Source: Fomitopsis serialis (lineage: Eukaryota > Basidiomycota > Agaricomycetes > Polyporales > Fomitopsidaceae). From it: DNA of 64,000 nucleotides. The stretch covers positions 36,018-100,017 of the forward strand of contig NW_025955112.1 of NCBI RefSeq assembly GCF_022376445.1, given 5' to 3'. This document shows, one piece after another, positions 11,977 through 27,495 of this stretch (the first letter of the stretch is position 1; every line of letters starts with the position of its first letter). Both the position numbers and the translations under genes were made by a program. The notes below the pieces were generated by a model. The model worked only from the letters and a program-made list of their open reading frames with translations. It was not told the origin of the DNA and ran no database searches.

Positions 11977-13591
11977 TAACGCCTTTCCTGTGTGCTCCCA
12001 TCTTGACACGGTTAGATCAGTTGAGAATGGAGATGTTACTTGTAATGAACCACAAACGCCTTGTCTGAAGAATCGACATTGGCCGGAAGGTTTGCACGTA
12101 TGCAGAATACTTGCATGGACAGGTCAAGTGAGTGCGCGTCCATATCTTGACCTGAATCCGTACTCGCCGCGTGCGGTATGGCATCATGTCAATCATGTTC
12201 TCGGGCTACGCTGTAAAGCGCTTGGTAGCGTTGTGTAACGCACTAAGCATGGACTCACCACCACTGGACACGTTGTCACTGCCAGTCACGCCACTGTTGG
12301 CTCGTCTGAGAACTACGCATAGTCATTCTACTAGCTGGTATGTACGGCCTTCAACTGATGAACGATCAGTGTCGCAAGCACAAGAAGATCAACAGAAGAT
12401 AGCGCACCGCACGACGAGTTGGTCAACACGAGGATCTACATGACTGCGTCGGATTTGCGCTCCAAATACGGATCCCTGCACATCCGAATCGATTCAACGA
12501 CTCAGGGCTACCGTACCCCTGGGTTCTACATAGAATGTTTCCAGCCGCCACGCCGAATGCAGCTCATGCGTCCGCATTCCCTGTCGTACGCCAGCCGCGG
12601 TGACGACGACCGCAGACGCGGATACCTTTCCGACGAAGCGTGCCCGCGAGTCAGCATGACAGCAAAGCAGCAACAGCAACGCACCATGCCCGCCGTCCAT
12701 CACTCCCGTTCCAAGCAAGCGAGCGGCGCGGACGACGACGCCAGTCCCGCCCCTGCGCGACACGACACGGCGCCCCATCCACAAGGCCCAACAACGCACG
12801 CACCCCGGCATCCTAGGCTCGACCTTACGTGTAGCCCCCGCGCCGGCGACAAGCACGAGCCAAGTAGCCGACGCCGCGCGGAGGCTCCAAGAGGCCGCAA
12901 ATGGCCGGAGGACCACGTCGGGCCTGCGATCGGTGACGGCAGCGCCCACATGCAACGCACGGCGATCTACCAGAGCCCAGATCCTCCCGAGATCCCGCTC
13001 CTCCCGTCATCCATTGGCCCAGATCGGGTACTGCGAGTGCTAGATCAGATCAGATTGCCCGGACGCGTGGTGGCGCACGTCCTCGCTCAGCCACATGAGT
13101 TGTTTGCCTGCACTCACGTAACGCTCGCCTACTCGGGGCATATCCGCAACCACGCCAATGTATCCAGTACAAGATCAACATGTCGTTTCGAATGTCATAA
13201 TTTACACTACTACCGACGTGCGGTCTGCGCAGAATCTAGAGTACGGGTGAAGTCACACACACACATTACAATACCAATATACGACGCCACAGAATCGGGG
13301 AAACATCCGGGAAATATCAGGCAGACATGGAGCCTATCTTACATGTCGAGTGCGCGCGACGGGCGGGGAACACAGGGGAGGGACAAAGATACGGGGGACC
13401 AAGCGTACATACTGGGAGGAGGAAGGGAGGGCACGGTCGACGGTAAACGAAGGCGAAGGTCAAATGCAAGTACGGGGCGGGGTGAAGGTCAAGAAGGCGA
13501 TGCGACTTGGAGGATGGGGTCGGATACGATGAACGGTCCAAGAAGGTCCATGCAACTCGGACGACAGAACGCCGAGGAAACGCTGCCGGCC
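11977..13591. other. Convergent intergenic / 3' UTR region
   Basis: About 1.6 kb lie between the ends of the convergent ABCG and Zn2Cys6 genes. A long plus-strand open frame (12419-14356) crosses it and runs antisense into the transcription factor. Its composition (Arg, His, Pro rich, no domain) looks like an artefact of GC-rich DNA. No other gene is supportable. Confidence 0.45.
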
Positions 13592-16586
13592 TCACCGACC
13601 GTAGGGAGCCTGGTACCCCGTGACGTACCCAGCGTATCCCCCGTGGCTCTGGTACCCAGCGTACTCAACGGGCGCCTCCCGATACGTGACACCGCCATGC
13701 GACTGCTGCGGGTGCACCGGGGCTTGCTGCACCGGCATATGCATCCCGCTCGTGCTCGCCCCCGCCTCAGCGATCGCGCCCGCCGGTGCCACGTACCCGC
13801 CGTTCCCATACGCGGCGTGGGCCTGTACCTGGGGGTGCGGCTCTGCGCCGCCGTCGAAGCCGAGGTCCTTGAACATGTTCCGCCAGTATATCGAGTCGTG
13901 CTCCTCCATCGGCTGCGCCTGGTACTGCGCGTACGTCGTCGAGATCCCCGCCAGGCTGAAGTTGCTCATGCCTCCGCCGCGGTGCGTCGAGTCCGACATC
14001 GGGTAGTCCTGCTCGCGGTGCGGCATGTACGACGACGAGGCCGTGGGATGCGTATACGGGGAGGACGACGAAGAGGCGGTGCTCGACGTCAACGCCGACG
14101 AGACAGCAGGCGACTGCGAGTAGTACCCGCTATGCTGGGGCGCCTGGGGGTGCTCGATGCCATTCGCCTGCATCCCGTACACCTGCTGACCATAGCCGTT
14201 CGCCGAGTGGGAGGTTGTCCGGCAGGCACGTACGACGACGGCACGCCGCGCCCGTTGGTGCTGGCCATCTCACGCGAGTACAGCTCGCGCTCCGCCTGCC
14301 GCTGCTGCGCCTTCTGGAGGTCGTTCGCGATGAGCGACCGCAGGAAGCGGTCGTGATACGCTGCGGAGTACGACTGCTGGCTGAGATGTGCGGCGTCGTG
14401 ATACGCCTTCGCAGTCTTGCCGATCATGTTGTGGATCTCTTGCATTGCATTGGTTCTGAGATCCGACAGTGACGGCGAGATGCTAGCACGAAGCAGCTGC
14501 AAAACCCAACTTACGTCAGCGTCAGAAAGACGGCTGTATGACGCTGATGCCCACCTTGAGCAAGACGACAGCAGAGTACGCTGTCATGACCGTGATCGAG
14601 TCCTGTCCGTACCGCAGCATTTGCAAGTCGACAAAGTCTTGCGCGACGATTTTGAGACCCGACATCGCTGCGGTGTGACAGGCGTTGAGCGCCTCGACGT
14701 TGCACGAAGAGCCGGACGAGCTGTTCGAGTGGATCCCGAAGGTGTTGAGGAACAGCCGCACGTGCAGCTGGAAGAACATGAGCATCGAGAGGTGGAATCG
14801 TGAGCCACCCGCTGTCAAGAGTGTGAGCGATGTTTCATCGAGTCTGACAGAAAGCGGACATGCTTACCTCCCTTCATCTCCTCGCACCAAGTTTGCACCC
14901 ACTGGTTCAGCTTGCAGTTGCAGTCGCGTAGAAGGACCTCATAGTCAACGTCATCTCCACTCGACGCCGACCCGCCCTGCGCCATGTTGAACACGTCCGT
15001 CGTATTCGCAGCGATGCCCCGGAGCTGCGTGAACGCGGACACGATGACGTCCTCCTGGCGGGTCTGGCTCCCACCCTCCGAGTGCCACGTCCCCGAGTGC
15101 CTCACCAGCTCGTCGTCCTTCGGAAGCATCCAATGCTTTCCCGTCTGCATGCTCAGGCTGCGGTCGTGCACCCATAGCACAAGGTACGTCCGCTCGCGGT
15201 TGCGGCGCTCCCGCCTTTGCATGTCGTTCTCGCCCGTAAGCCCCCGCCCGACGTAGCGATTGAGCCCTAGCTCGATTGCCATGCGGCACGCGTACCCGAT
15301 GTACGTCCACGTGCGCGGGTCGTCCGGCTCCTTCCAGTATGTCATGCACGCGAAAGCCTGCACGACCTCGACACGCTTCCAGTTCTCCGCGAAGGCGCGC
15401 ACGGCATACTGGTGCGCGAGCCGCAGCACCGGCTGGTACATCTCCGGCTTGAAGAACTTGCAGCAGGCCATGATGAACGCCGTGAAGAGAAACGGGCACT
15501 TGCCGCGGACATACGCGTAGGTGTGGAGGGCGGGGTCAAATAGGTTGATGAAGGGATTGAGGCGGATATAGAACATGTCCCAGAGCTTTTCAACTTCCTC
15601 CTCTGCTAGAAGACCTGCCTCGACGGGGTCCTTCAGCGTCGGACCATCTGCAAAGAGCGATGCCACTGAAGTCGACGGCCGAGAGGACGCGTGCGGCGAT
15701 GGCGGGTGCTGAGAAAACGAACGCTCTGAGGCGCCCGACGACCGAGCCACGGGAGTCTCGTCGCAGGGTTGAGGATGGTCTTGAAGAACGACGAATTGCG
15801 CGAATTCTGCTTGATGACGCGGGCTGGATACATACCGCCGTCCTTTTGGTCGTCTTCGTCGTCCTCGTCCATCTCCGAGTCAGAGGTCTGGGTGGACCTC
15901 GCATAACCGTCCTGGATATGAGAAGGAAGGTTCAGCGGAGGCAATTCTGGCCCCGTGTAGTGGGAACCGCTGGGGCCGCCATTATCTCGGAAGCGAGCAT
16001 CAGCTGATGAAGGCCCGACGAGCGGGGGAAGGGTCAAGCTGTCGTTGATGTTCGACTTCTGTTTTGCGCTGTTGAGACCCTTTTCCAGTCGTCGGAGCAT
16101 TTTGGACGCCTCCGATAGTCTACGTAAACGGCATCTCAGTAAGAGGGCGCATATACCGAGCGCAGATCTACCTTGAACCGGGCTTCCGACCGCGACGGTG
16201 TTTCTCGAAGATGCATCTGTGAAACGTTTGCGCTGGATACAAGGGATGCGCTGTGGGAGAACCTACTCTGCACCAGAGCGCTTGCAGCGCTGACAGGGAA
16301 TGTTGTTGCCATCGTCGGCACCGACGCATTTCATCTTCACAGCATCGTCGTCAACGCGCTCATGGAGAAGGCTCGACGGTGGTTACCTTTGCGGCTCTGC
16401 ATACGGTGCAGGCCCTCGCGCCTCTTACGACGGGCGGCTTGGCGCTGTAGACCGGCGATTTTCCAGGCGGTGAGCAGATGCGCCCGACGTGAGTAGCAGT
16501 ACCTACGGAGGCTTATCATCGGACAGAGAGACGGTTTGCTCGCCGTGGGCGGGCTGCTGAAGGGGGGACGGGGGCTGCTGGTCCAT
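13592..16586 (-). CDS. Zn2Cys6 fungal transcription factor
   Basis: The start at 16586 gives a short acidic/Gln-rich leader (MDQQPPSPLQQPAHGEQ). The binuclear zinc cluster follows over three exons: ACTVCRAAK, then MKCVGADDGNNIPCQRCKRS, then ECIFEKHRRGRKPGS. Spliced, this is C-x2-C-x6-C-x10-C-x2-C-x6-C with the basic run used for DNA contact. A linker with a coiled stretch (MLRRLEKGLNSAKQK) leads to the fungal-specific transcription factor domain at about 14815-15620: EEEVEKLWDMFYIRLNPFIN, YIGYACRMAIELGLNRY and RERTYLVLWVHDRSLSMQ, all typical PF04082 signatures. The C-terminus (13592-14182) is low-complexity and rich in Gln, Tyr, Ser and Gly, as in activation domains. It acts in the nucleus; the target genes cannot be told. 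It converges on the ABC transporter but is not obviously linked to it. Confidence 0.88.
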
Positions 16587-19500
16587 GTGGATTGTATGAA
16601 GGCCGACTCGAGGCTAACGGTAATCAATCACCGCCGGCGATAGCGACCTGAGATATGAACCCGTCGGGTCGCGCCTGGGCTGTGCGGCGGCTGGAACGAC
16701 GAGGAGGGGGAGAGAGGCGGTCGGCGAGACGTGCGGGGGTTATGAGGGACGAGGAGGTGGTGAGAGGAAGAAGGGTGATGAATGGATGAGAGGCGGAAGT
16801 AGCCCGCCCTAAGGAGCTATCCGGAGTCCCCGGCCGGGCGTCGGGGCCTCGGCTATCTCTATAGGCTTTCCGACGCAGGCGCCGGCCTACCAACCCAGCA
16901 GGCCGCCGGCGAGTTGCCTCTTCGGGACGTCTCCGGCTACTTCGCCTCCGGCTGGCAGCTGCGCTCCTTGCTCTCTAATGCGTGCACCAGCTGACAGTGC
17001 CTCCGCTGATACCAGCCACTGCTCGCCCGTCCCAGACACCCCGCGCGCCCCACGCCAGAGCCAGTGACGCCCTCCCGTCGCCAGTCAAAATCACCTCGCT
17101 ATCTGTCTCCGTCGCTCCCGAGCTCGTCCGCACGAATGCTCGCATTTGTCGTGAACCCGTCCTTCGCACGACCGCCGCAACCTGCGCAACAGTCTATGCA
17201 CGGGCTGCAAGAGCCACAAAGCAGTGCAAAATAACCGGCGGCTTGGCGTGCGCCTGGCGCAAGTGCCGGGAGGCGCGGGAGCACGGTTGATTCCCGAACG
17301 CGGAATCTGACAGATTGGCGTGCCGGAGTTCCATTTACAATGCACAGTTCCCACGATATTGGCGGCCCCGTATGTCCGGCGTCTTCCGGTAACTCACCTC
17401 TGTCCACTGTCGTTTGGCGGCTCCTCTCCCTCTTTTGCCTCCGTCCGTCCACCGCGCGCCTTGTGGTGGCGCGAGCATGTCCGTGCGCTCAGACCAGGTA
17501 TGGCTGCCTATCTCACCTACGCGGGTAGAGCCTCATCAGCGTCTGATGATGCCGGAGGCTAGCCTGGCGGATGATATGCCGAGATGGCGCTCGAACGGCA
17601 GCTGCCCAACAACAACAACGCCTCCATTTTACACGGTCATCTCAGAGTAGATCATTTAGCAACTGACTCCGTCTAAACCCCAGCCTGTGCCCCCCCCCCC
17701 CGCCGAATTCACCCCGAATAACAAAACCCACCGAATGACGAGCGCATCTCGTAAAGTTGAAGGCCAGAATAGCTGCGGCCACACTCGCACTGCAACGCCG
17801 TACTCAACGAAGGCGCGCCGCATAGATAACTGCTCCCATATTAACTTCTATCGGCTCATCGCTCGCACCCCCTGGCCCCTTTTGTCCACGCTGATGGTGA
17901 ACGACAGGCATGACAGAGTCTAGCCAAACAGCGTCCGGCCTCTGTCCGACCAGGCCCTGGCCAAGTGAATATGTGCGATAACCCAGCCTCCGGCGCACGG
18001 CCTGCGGCGGGGCGGACGCACATGTGGGCCGTCCCAATAGAGTCCATCGTTGTGGCAAATGGCCAAGGCGGACTTCCGGGAGATAGAACCGCGCAAGCGC
18101 TGCACCGTTCCCAAGCCTGTCCTCGCGCGACCATAACGGGCCATGCAGAATGGAGACATGGCTGATGGCTCGCACGTTGTGGACGTCCTACTTAGCGACG
18201 CAACGTCAGCCCCCGCGTGAGCAACCGCAGGAAACAGCCCAGCGCTCCTGCCGCCGGATCGCAGGGCGACAGAGAACGCGTTGAGCGTCATAGTGGCGGA
18301 AGGATCCCATAGCGAAGCCCGCGTACCATGACCGCGAAGCACGGTGTCCCACACCGCACGCCGCACGCCTCAGACAGATGCCAGAAGGACAGACCGGACA
18401 CTGGCACTACCGGTCACCATGTCCTTGTGCTCCGAAGATGTCCTGAGTGTCTGCTCTGCGCGGGGTGGCTACATATCACCACGTTTCCTGTCTGAAAGTA
18501 GGATACAAGACCCAACCGCCGAGGGTACACCCTGAGATGACATCAGGGTTCCGATACAATGATGACCAGATGTAGTCTGTATTGGTTGCATAGACGAATT
18601 CACCGCTCGTTCATCGTCAACGAGGCAATCTAACCGGATGAATAACCAGATTTACCCGTTCTGCACCCGAACGTCTATGTGCATATGTCACGACCCGGCC
18701 ACCATGCGGCGCCGGGCAGGTTTTTCATAGCATCTTTCGGAGAAAGACGCCTTTGTGAGGGACACCACCAACCCTGATATCAAGATATCAAGAGTGCGGC
18801 GTTAGCCGTATTGTCGATGCCATATGCTCGGGCAGCCCACCGGTACGCGGTGACTTGCGCACCGCCTCATCGCGCAGCACTACCTAAGGTACTTACCTGT
18901 GCGTCGGTTCGACCGCATCATACAGCAGGAATCTGCTCACTGTAAGTCCACAGACTGGGCAGTCCATGCCGTCGCCATCACGCGCAGCTCTGCCGGAAGC
19001 ACGCTCGCATCTGACTACATCCCAAAGCACTTGAGGCGGAACGACAGCCTGGCGCGCGGTCGAAAGAAGGTTGGATGCACTGCGGTGCGGTTGCAGTGAT
19101 GCCCGAGACCTTCCGCTAAACTTTGAGTCTGTTGATATCACATTACCCACGCCGAACAAGAAACTCGTTATCACGGAGTCGAGTGTGCTTACAAACATTA
19201 GGAGTTCACCGCGGTAACCTAGGTAGTTGCCCTTCTTCCCAAGTGCGTGGTGGCGTATTGGGACCCGCACCCGCGAAGGCTTCCGAATCACACGACGAAG
19301 GTCATTGCCTCGAGAACTTGGACACAGAAGTTCCGCGACGCGGCTGTGAACGGAACGACGGTCCAAGACGCGGAGCCGTGCGGATTCCAATCCAATTCCC
19401 TATGCCTACATGAGAATTGTCAGCGCTATGGAACACGTTGTGCGGAATGGGTTGCCACTGTGTAAGCCATAACCTACTATTCAGACAGCAAGGAGGACGC

Positions 19501-20574
19501 ACATACAGACACTCGCCGGTAATCAGATCCACACCGCTTCGAGGGAGAAGATGGCCATCGCAGCGCCGTCTACTCAATGCCGCCCGACATACGCTGGACC
19601 GGGGTACGGTATGGCGTTACCTCGTACTTGAAACGGAACCGGGAATGATACATACGTTCGCGGCCTCTTCGCAGAGCTTACTTACCGGTGCCTGCCAGTC
19701 AGGACTGTTCATCTCTGTAATGCGTCTAGCGGTCGGTGTTATGTGGGTTGAGTTGGCGCTGCTTGGCTTCAATCGCCGCTGAACCCGGGGGCAATGATAC
19801 TGCGACGGAGCTACTGTTAGTAGATGGCCGCTCGGATCCCAAGGCTATGGCACCTCCGAGTCGGCGAGGATCACCGAGGGCGTGTAAGGTAACCCTCAAG
19901 ATTTGATGAAGTCAAACCACTGATATCATACGGTGCACAGGCACTGAGGTCGTAGAGTGTGAGCACAACAGAGTTGCCGATGTGCATAGATGTGAAGTAA
20001 TGTCACAAATGATGACTTGAGGTAGTCGCGATTCCAGAGTCCAGACCCTCCGCGCGGTGCGTCCTCTTGCGAGTTTCTGTCGGATAAAGACCTGGAGGAA
20101 GGAAACACAGAATGATCTCTAGTAGGCATACCTTCATTGTTATTTTTTTTGCATGAGAAGAGCGGTCGCACATGGTCATAAAGACCCACTCACGTTAAAT
20201 AGTATGAACATGATATTGGTCGTTTTTCAAGCTGTGTCCCGAAGACACACCGGCTGTAAGGCGCGTTCTGCAAAGTCATCATAATGTGTGTACACATATA
20301 ATTGGCGACGTGTATGAGCGATTAGTGAACGACGACGACGCAAAGGGAAGCGATCCAAGTGGAAGAGTTGGAGAAGAGTAACTTGAACGATGACCTGGAT
20401 CTGCCACAGATCTGAATCTGATCTCTTACGCAAGCACGCCCATAGAGGCAAACAGTTCGAGCTCCGCTTGGAAACGTGGCGGCGGCGAGCGCTTGGACCG
20501 CTTACCGATTCCAGCATTCGACCAAGTCGTTGCTGCCGGTGTCTCCTCCTTTCCTTCTCATCCTAGTCTCCATT
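16587..20574. other. 4 kb region without a supportable gene
   Basis: This lies between the divergent transcription factor and CDC5. A run of 12 C is at 17690-17701. Frames on both strands (for example 17920-18366 minus, 18893-19390 minus, 19247-19465 plus) have no recognisable domain and no convincing exon chain. The 3' end at 19123-19465 reads somewhat protein-like on the plus strand but ends quickly. CpG is normal, so it is not the methylated type seen at 54.7 kb. Long leaders, unannotated RNAs or a lineage-specific gene are all possible. Confidence 0.4.
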
Positions 20575-23423
<2,849 letters not shown>

Positions 23424-24104
23424 TAGGCCTGTGTATGTAAATTGCTTTGTGTTACTGTATCGCTTGCTCTATGATCTATACTGCGACGCCAAGATTCATT
23501 GTAGTGTTGTCTAATAGCCTTATTGCTCGCTGTTGCAGTGAACCTCACGATGAATCGCGCGTGCACCTGTTGCTTCCTTGGACTTGTCTCAGTACGACAG
23601 CATTGACACTGGGAGTGTATGATATGTGATGCAGTAGCAAGATGTTCGGTGTCGAGTACATCGTACGTAGCATAGGTGGCAGAGGCACCCAGGACAAGCT
23701 TCAATTCTGCATAGATCATGACATATTTATTGACAGCCACGCTCGAGGGAGGCAGTGGACTCGTCTATACAGAGGGTCACAGTGGACGAACTCAGTGTGA
23801 TCGGCGCGGTCGCAACCTGCCTCTGAGCAGCATGCCCACATGTTCGCGCGCAACGCTGTGCTGGCCATACAGTGGGATGAATAGGGATGGGGAGAGAGGA
23901 GAAGCTTAAGGATGGCGTGGAGGGCAGGTGACGGTGGGCGAATGTAGGCCGAGGAGGATCCGGACGGCACGAGGCACGCCAACTGTGAGAGCGACTTGCA
24001 TGTTTTCCTTCTCTTCCACCCTCCCTTCGTTTGCAAAGTCCTCTTGACCATACACGACTCTCTCTGTCCCGCAGATCTGCCTCTAACTGCCTTCACTCGT
24101 TCGG
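23424..24104. other. Intergenic, promoter of membrane protein gene
   Basis: This is 680 bases between two plus-strand genes. It holds the CDC5 3' end and a pyrimidine-rich leader (ttcctt, ctcttccacc) typical of fungal promoters shortly before the ATG at 24105. No gene is seen. Confidence 0.4.
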
Positions 24105-25552
24105 ATGAGCGCAACCCCCACCGACGCGGATTCTGCTTCGTCACAGCCGACCGGTGACCTGCAGGCCAGCTCCTCAGCCAGCTACCCCACCGCCATCACC
24201 ACCTATGTCACCGAGACCGTCAGCAACTCTGTGGTCGAGGTCATCACCACCACGAGCTACTCGGGTGCCCCCCTCGCGACAGCCGTGACGCAGAGCACAA
24301 AGTCCTCAGTCCCGGTCGCACCGATCGCAGGCGGGGCAGCGGGCGGTGTCGTCCTTGCTGTGGCGATCGTGGTCGCTTGGGTGTGGTGGGGCAAGTGCAT
24401 AAAGCGCAAGACGTTGAAGGAGCGGCAGGAAACGGTGCGTGTCTCGTTCGTATACATCCGGACAGACTACCGTGGATGGCAGTTAGGGCCGTTGAATCCA
24501 CCAAACATACGTGGGCAGGGATCCATGGACTGGTTGTACCGGACCCTCCACGTGGTGGTCTGTCTGGACATTGTTGACTATCTATCTGGCGAGTACTGAA
24601 CGTCTGCACAGCTGGCAAGGCTGCAGGTCCGGGAGAACACCCGCCGGAATGCATCCTCTAACTCGTTCACCTCCCTCCCCCACTCCTCCCGCACCTCGCG
24701 GCGCGAAAAGAAGGTCTCCTTCGTCAGCACGCCCGCGTCGGCGGCGTCCACCCTCAAGGGCACGGTGCGCGACTTGAAGGAGGACCCATCCGAGAAGACG
24801 GCTCAGCCTGGTGCGTGTCAAGCTACGAGCATGTTCACGACCGCTCACAGGGTAACAGCAGAGCCTTCAGCACCGCCGTCCAAGGGACCTGTCAATCCGC
24901 ACAAGCCCGTCCGCCCTAGCCCCCTCGGTCGCGCGAACTCGCGGAACGAGCAGGCACCGCTGTTGGCTGTGTCGAGGACACCTTCATCGCGCCCGGCAAC
25001 GCCTCCGCAAAGCCCTTTCAAGGATTCTGCGGCGCCCCCGCGCCCCCGCCGACTGTCTCGTGACCCCCCGCCGAAGCCAGCCCGCCGACCATCTCAAGAC
25101 GCAGCGACACCCTTCCCCACGCAGTCAAGCAAGCCAGCACCACTCGCTACCCCGCGCAACCTGCGCAGTCCACCCGGCCAAGTCCCACCCAATCCCCAAG
25201 CCCGACGTCCTCCTCGCCCGTGCAGCCCTTCCTCAAGCGGCAGGTGACGCACAAGGTCTCCGCAGCGAGCTCCATGTCAGCCTACTCGACCGAGAGCGGA
25301 GAGGAGCGGCAGAAGCGGGTGTCGACGAGCCTCGTGATGGCCGCGCTGGGGCACATGGACCCGCGCCGGTCGTGGCTCGGCAACTACCTTCCGTTGAACA
25401 GGCGCAGCCGCGCGGTGGACGACCTGGAGCAGAGCCGGCTGTCGACGATGAGCGCTGCCTCGGCGTATTCGCAGGTGGACGCGGAAGCGGAAGCAGAAGC
25501 GGACGAGCACGTCGGGTACGCGTTTGGGGGCGAAGAGAGCAACGAGGGTTAG
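24105..25552 (+). CDS. Single-pass membrane protein, Ser/Thr-rich ectodomain
   Basis: I recognise no named family. The N-terminal 75 residues are Ser/Thr/Val rich (ITTYVTETVSNSVVEVITTT), suitable for O-mannosylation. One strong transmembrane helix follows at residues 75-100 (APIAGGAAGGVVLAVAIVVA WVWW), with a Gly/Ala-rich start like the SKG6/Mid2-type helices of fungal surface sensors. A basic stop-transfer KCIKRKTLKERQE comes next. The cytoplasmic tail is long, disordered and Pro/Ser/Arg rich (RPATPPQSPFKDSAAPPRPR). It ends in an ordered-looking segment (HKVSAASSMSAYSTESGEE, SLVMAALGHMDPRRSWLGNY) and the stop at 25552. No signal peptide is obvious, so a type III (N-out) topology is likely. 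One frame change near 25110-25150 separates the Pro-rich stretch from the C-terminal part. A cell-wall or membrane sensor role is only an inference from layout. Confidence 0.65.
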
Positions 25553-25789
25553 CGAGCTACTACTGACTGGACTGAGACACTAGACGTTGAACAGGTAGAG
25601 CTGCCTGGACCTTTCACGAGCTGATGATACGATGTAGTGTATACCTTTTGGGCTGTGTAGCGGTAATGTTGTGTTTTTGCTTTTCTTGGTTTACATTGGG
25701 TTTTGTTGACGTTGCTGTTGTATGCGATGTTGTAATGCCTTTCGGGCTCACGCTGTGGCAATGTCATGTAGTGCGTAGTGGGACGCAAT

Positions 25790-26506
25790 CTATGCAAATG
25801 TATATCTGCATGCTAGTGTAGTGAGTGCACGTATTGCTGCATGGCCGTCAGCGACGGGAAGGAGCGGAGGGATGAATCGACACACCTCTTCTAGCTCAGA
25901 GACAGAGGCCTTGAACTCGTTGACTTGCCGCCAACAGTCCAAGGCTCGTGATGGGCTGTTTCTGCACGAACGCCAGTTCAATACACACCGCCGTTCAAAC
26001 CAAGACCACACTCACTTGTAACACGAGACGACCGCCTCTCCCTTCTGCTGCACCTGCGCATACCCCTCCACCTCCCTCCTCGCCTTGAAGCGGTCGACCT
26101 TACTCCTCAGCTCCTCCAAGTCGCCCATCAACGCCGCGCTGCTCTTGACCGCCCCCGTCCCCTCACCCGCCTCCTCCGCGCCGCCATGGCGCGCTCGCGG
26201 TCGAGGTTCTCCTTCTCGAGGCATGCTCGATCTCCGCGCCGACGGCCTCCTCCTCCGCGCGGAGCCGCGCGAGCTCGGACTGGATGCGCGCGCGGATCTG
26301 CGCGTCGATGCTCGACTGCCGCTCGGGCGGCGGGTCGGGCGCGGCCATGTGGTCCGCGAGCTGGTTCACGACATCCTGCGAGAACTGCGGGGCCGGGTGT
26401 CAGTGTCAGTGAGGGCGAGGTGAGGTGGCGGGCGACTGACCTGGATGGGGGTCTCCGCGGGGAAGACCTTCTCGTCTGTTTGGGGCGTCGACTGGTTCGC
26501 ACCCAT
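25790..26506 (-). CDS. MIC19: MICOS subunit Mic19 (DUF1690 family)
   Basis: The start at 26506 gives MGANQSTPQTDEKVFPAETP. Gly2 followed by a Ser/Thr-rich stretch fits N-myristoylation, as in Mic19/CHCHD3. The body reads FSQDVVNQLADHM, SSIDAQIRARIQSELARLRA, LEKENLDRERAMA and SSAALMGDLEELRSKVDRFK, a long charged coiled coil. It ends in a CHCH-like segment CYKNSPSRALDCWRQVNEFK. Mic19 sits on the intermembrane-space face of the mitochondrial inner membrane, holds Mic60, and supports cristae junctions. Two one-base deletions break the frame: one between EIEHA and LEKEN, one after ERAMA before GGAEEAGEG. Both fall in short C or G runs, consistent with sequence error. The gene converges on the membrane-protein gene with a 237-base spacer. 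Confidence 0.85.
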
Positions 26507-27495
26507 GGTGTGGCCGCTGTGGGCTAGGAGGATGGCTGAGGCGTAAGTAGTGGTGAGCCTGAGGACGACGGTGGCCGGGAGGACCGGAGAGGTGTATTGC
26601 CAGTTTGGAAGGTGTAGTCGTTCGCAAGTTACGACGCCTGACGCTCCCTGCAAAAACGCAGGGACGAGGCTTGCCGACAGCGTGTAACATGCTAAAGGAG
26701 TCGCTTATCATATATAACTTGCTGTACCCAGGCTGGCGTGAGGCCTCGAGGAGTGCCACCCGCAGATTTTCCACTGTTCAGACATCGGGCCCATGACAAA
26801 TACTAAGGGTTCAGCAACGCTTACCGACGCCGAAGGCAAGTCATCCTGATCTATTGACTGGTCAAGATGCATTTCAATGCTATTTTCTCTCGGCTTACAC
26901 TGTCAGTGCCTGAGTGCGCAACTGCACCGCATAGTCTTCCTCTATATCATGATGCACTGGCAGCCCGCTGACCCAGTCGTCCATGGTTCTCGGATAGCAG
27001 TAACGGCGAACAGAGTTTGTCAAATCGTCAAATCATGGTCTAGGGCACCATTCCGAACAACAAGTATTGGTGAGGCTTCAGAAGAAATCTACGCTCATCT
27101 ACACAGTGGCCTCACTCTAATATGTACTAGCATGACCACACGGCAAATGCCGCGTGCAGTAGCACGGCGCGCGCGCGTTCAGAACGTTAACATGCTACTG
27201 ACTGTTGGATCAGCTTCCATTCTCTGCGGTCTTGGGACCCATGTTCGAGTCGCTAACCATTCGCCGGAACAGCGGCAGCGTACCCGCACGGTGAACCACA
27301 TCGACTCACCGGTACACGTGTGATCGTCTTGGCGTATCCTCAGGATGCGGAGGTAGGGTGCGAACGCCTTGTTCTTCCATCAATCCTTATCCCCAATCTG
27401 TCCTCCGGTAGTACCGGTACGCCACTCACTCCTCAACATCACCCTCCCCTCCATAGCTCCTGCTTAGCCGTGAGTCACCATATATCTCATTCATC
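26507..27495. other. Intergenic between MIC19 and AN1-APH gene
   Basis: This is about 1 kb between divergent genes. No coding pattern is convincing on either strand. The final stretch (27420-27495, ctcctcaacatcaccctcccctcc) is a pyrimidine-rich promoter-like segment before the next gene. Confidence 0.4.

Noticed and set aside
12419..14356. 645-codon plus-strand open frame antisense to the transcription factor
   Set aside because: It overlaps the clearly coding minus-strand gene, has Arg/His/Pro-rich composition and no domain; long antisense frames are common in GC-rich DNA.
18893..19390. 165-codon minus-strand frame with a CPVC motif
   Set aside because: A single C-x2-C without partner residues and no exon chain; composition is not protein-like.
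25060..25566. Alternative frame across the tail of the membrane protein gene
   Set aside because: Mostly Arg/Gly noise; the true tail is in the frame ending at 25552.
27236..27262. tRNA T-loop-like ttcgagtc
   Set aside because: No matching stems, A/B boxes or acceptor stem around it; no convincing tRNA was found anywhere in the window.
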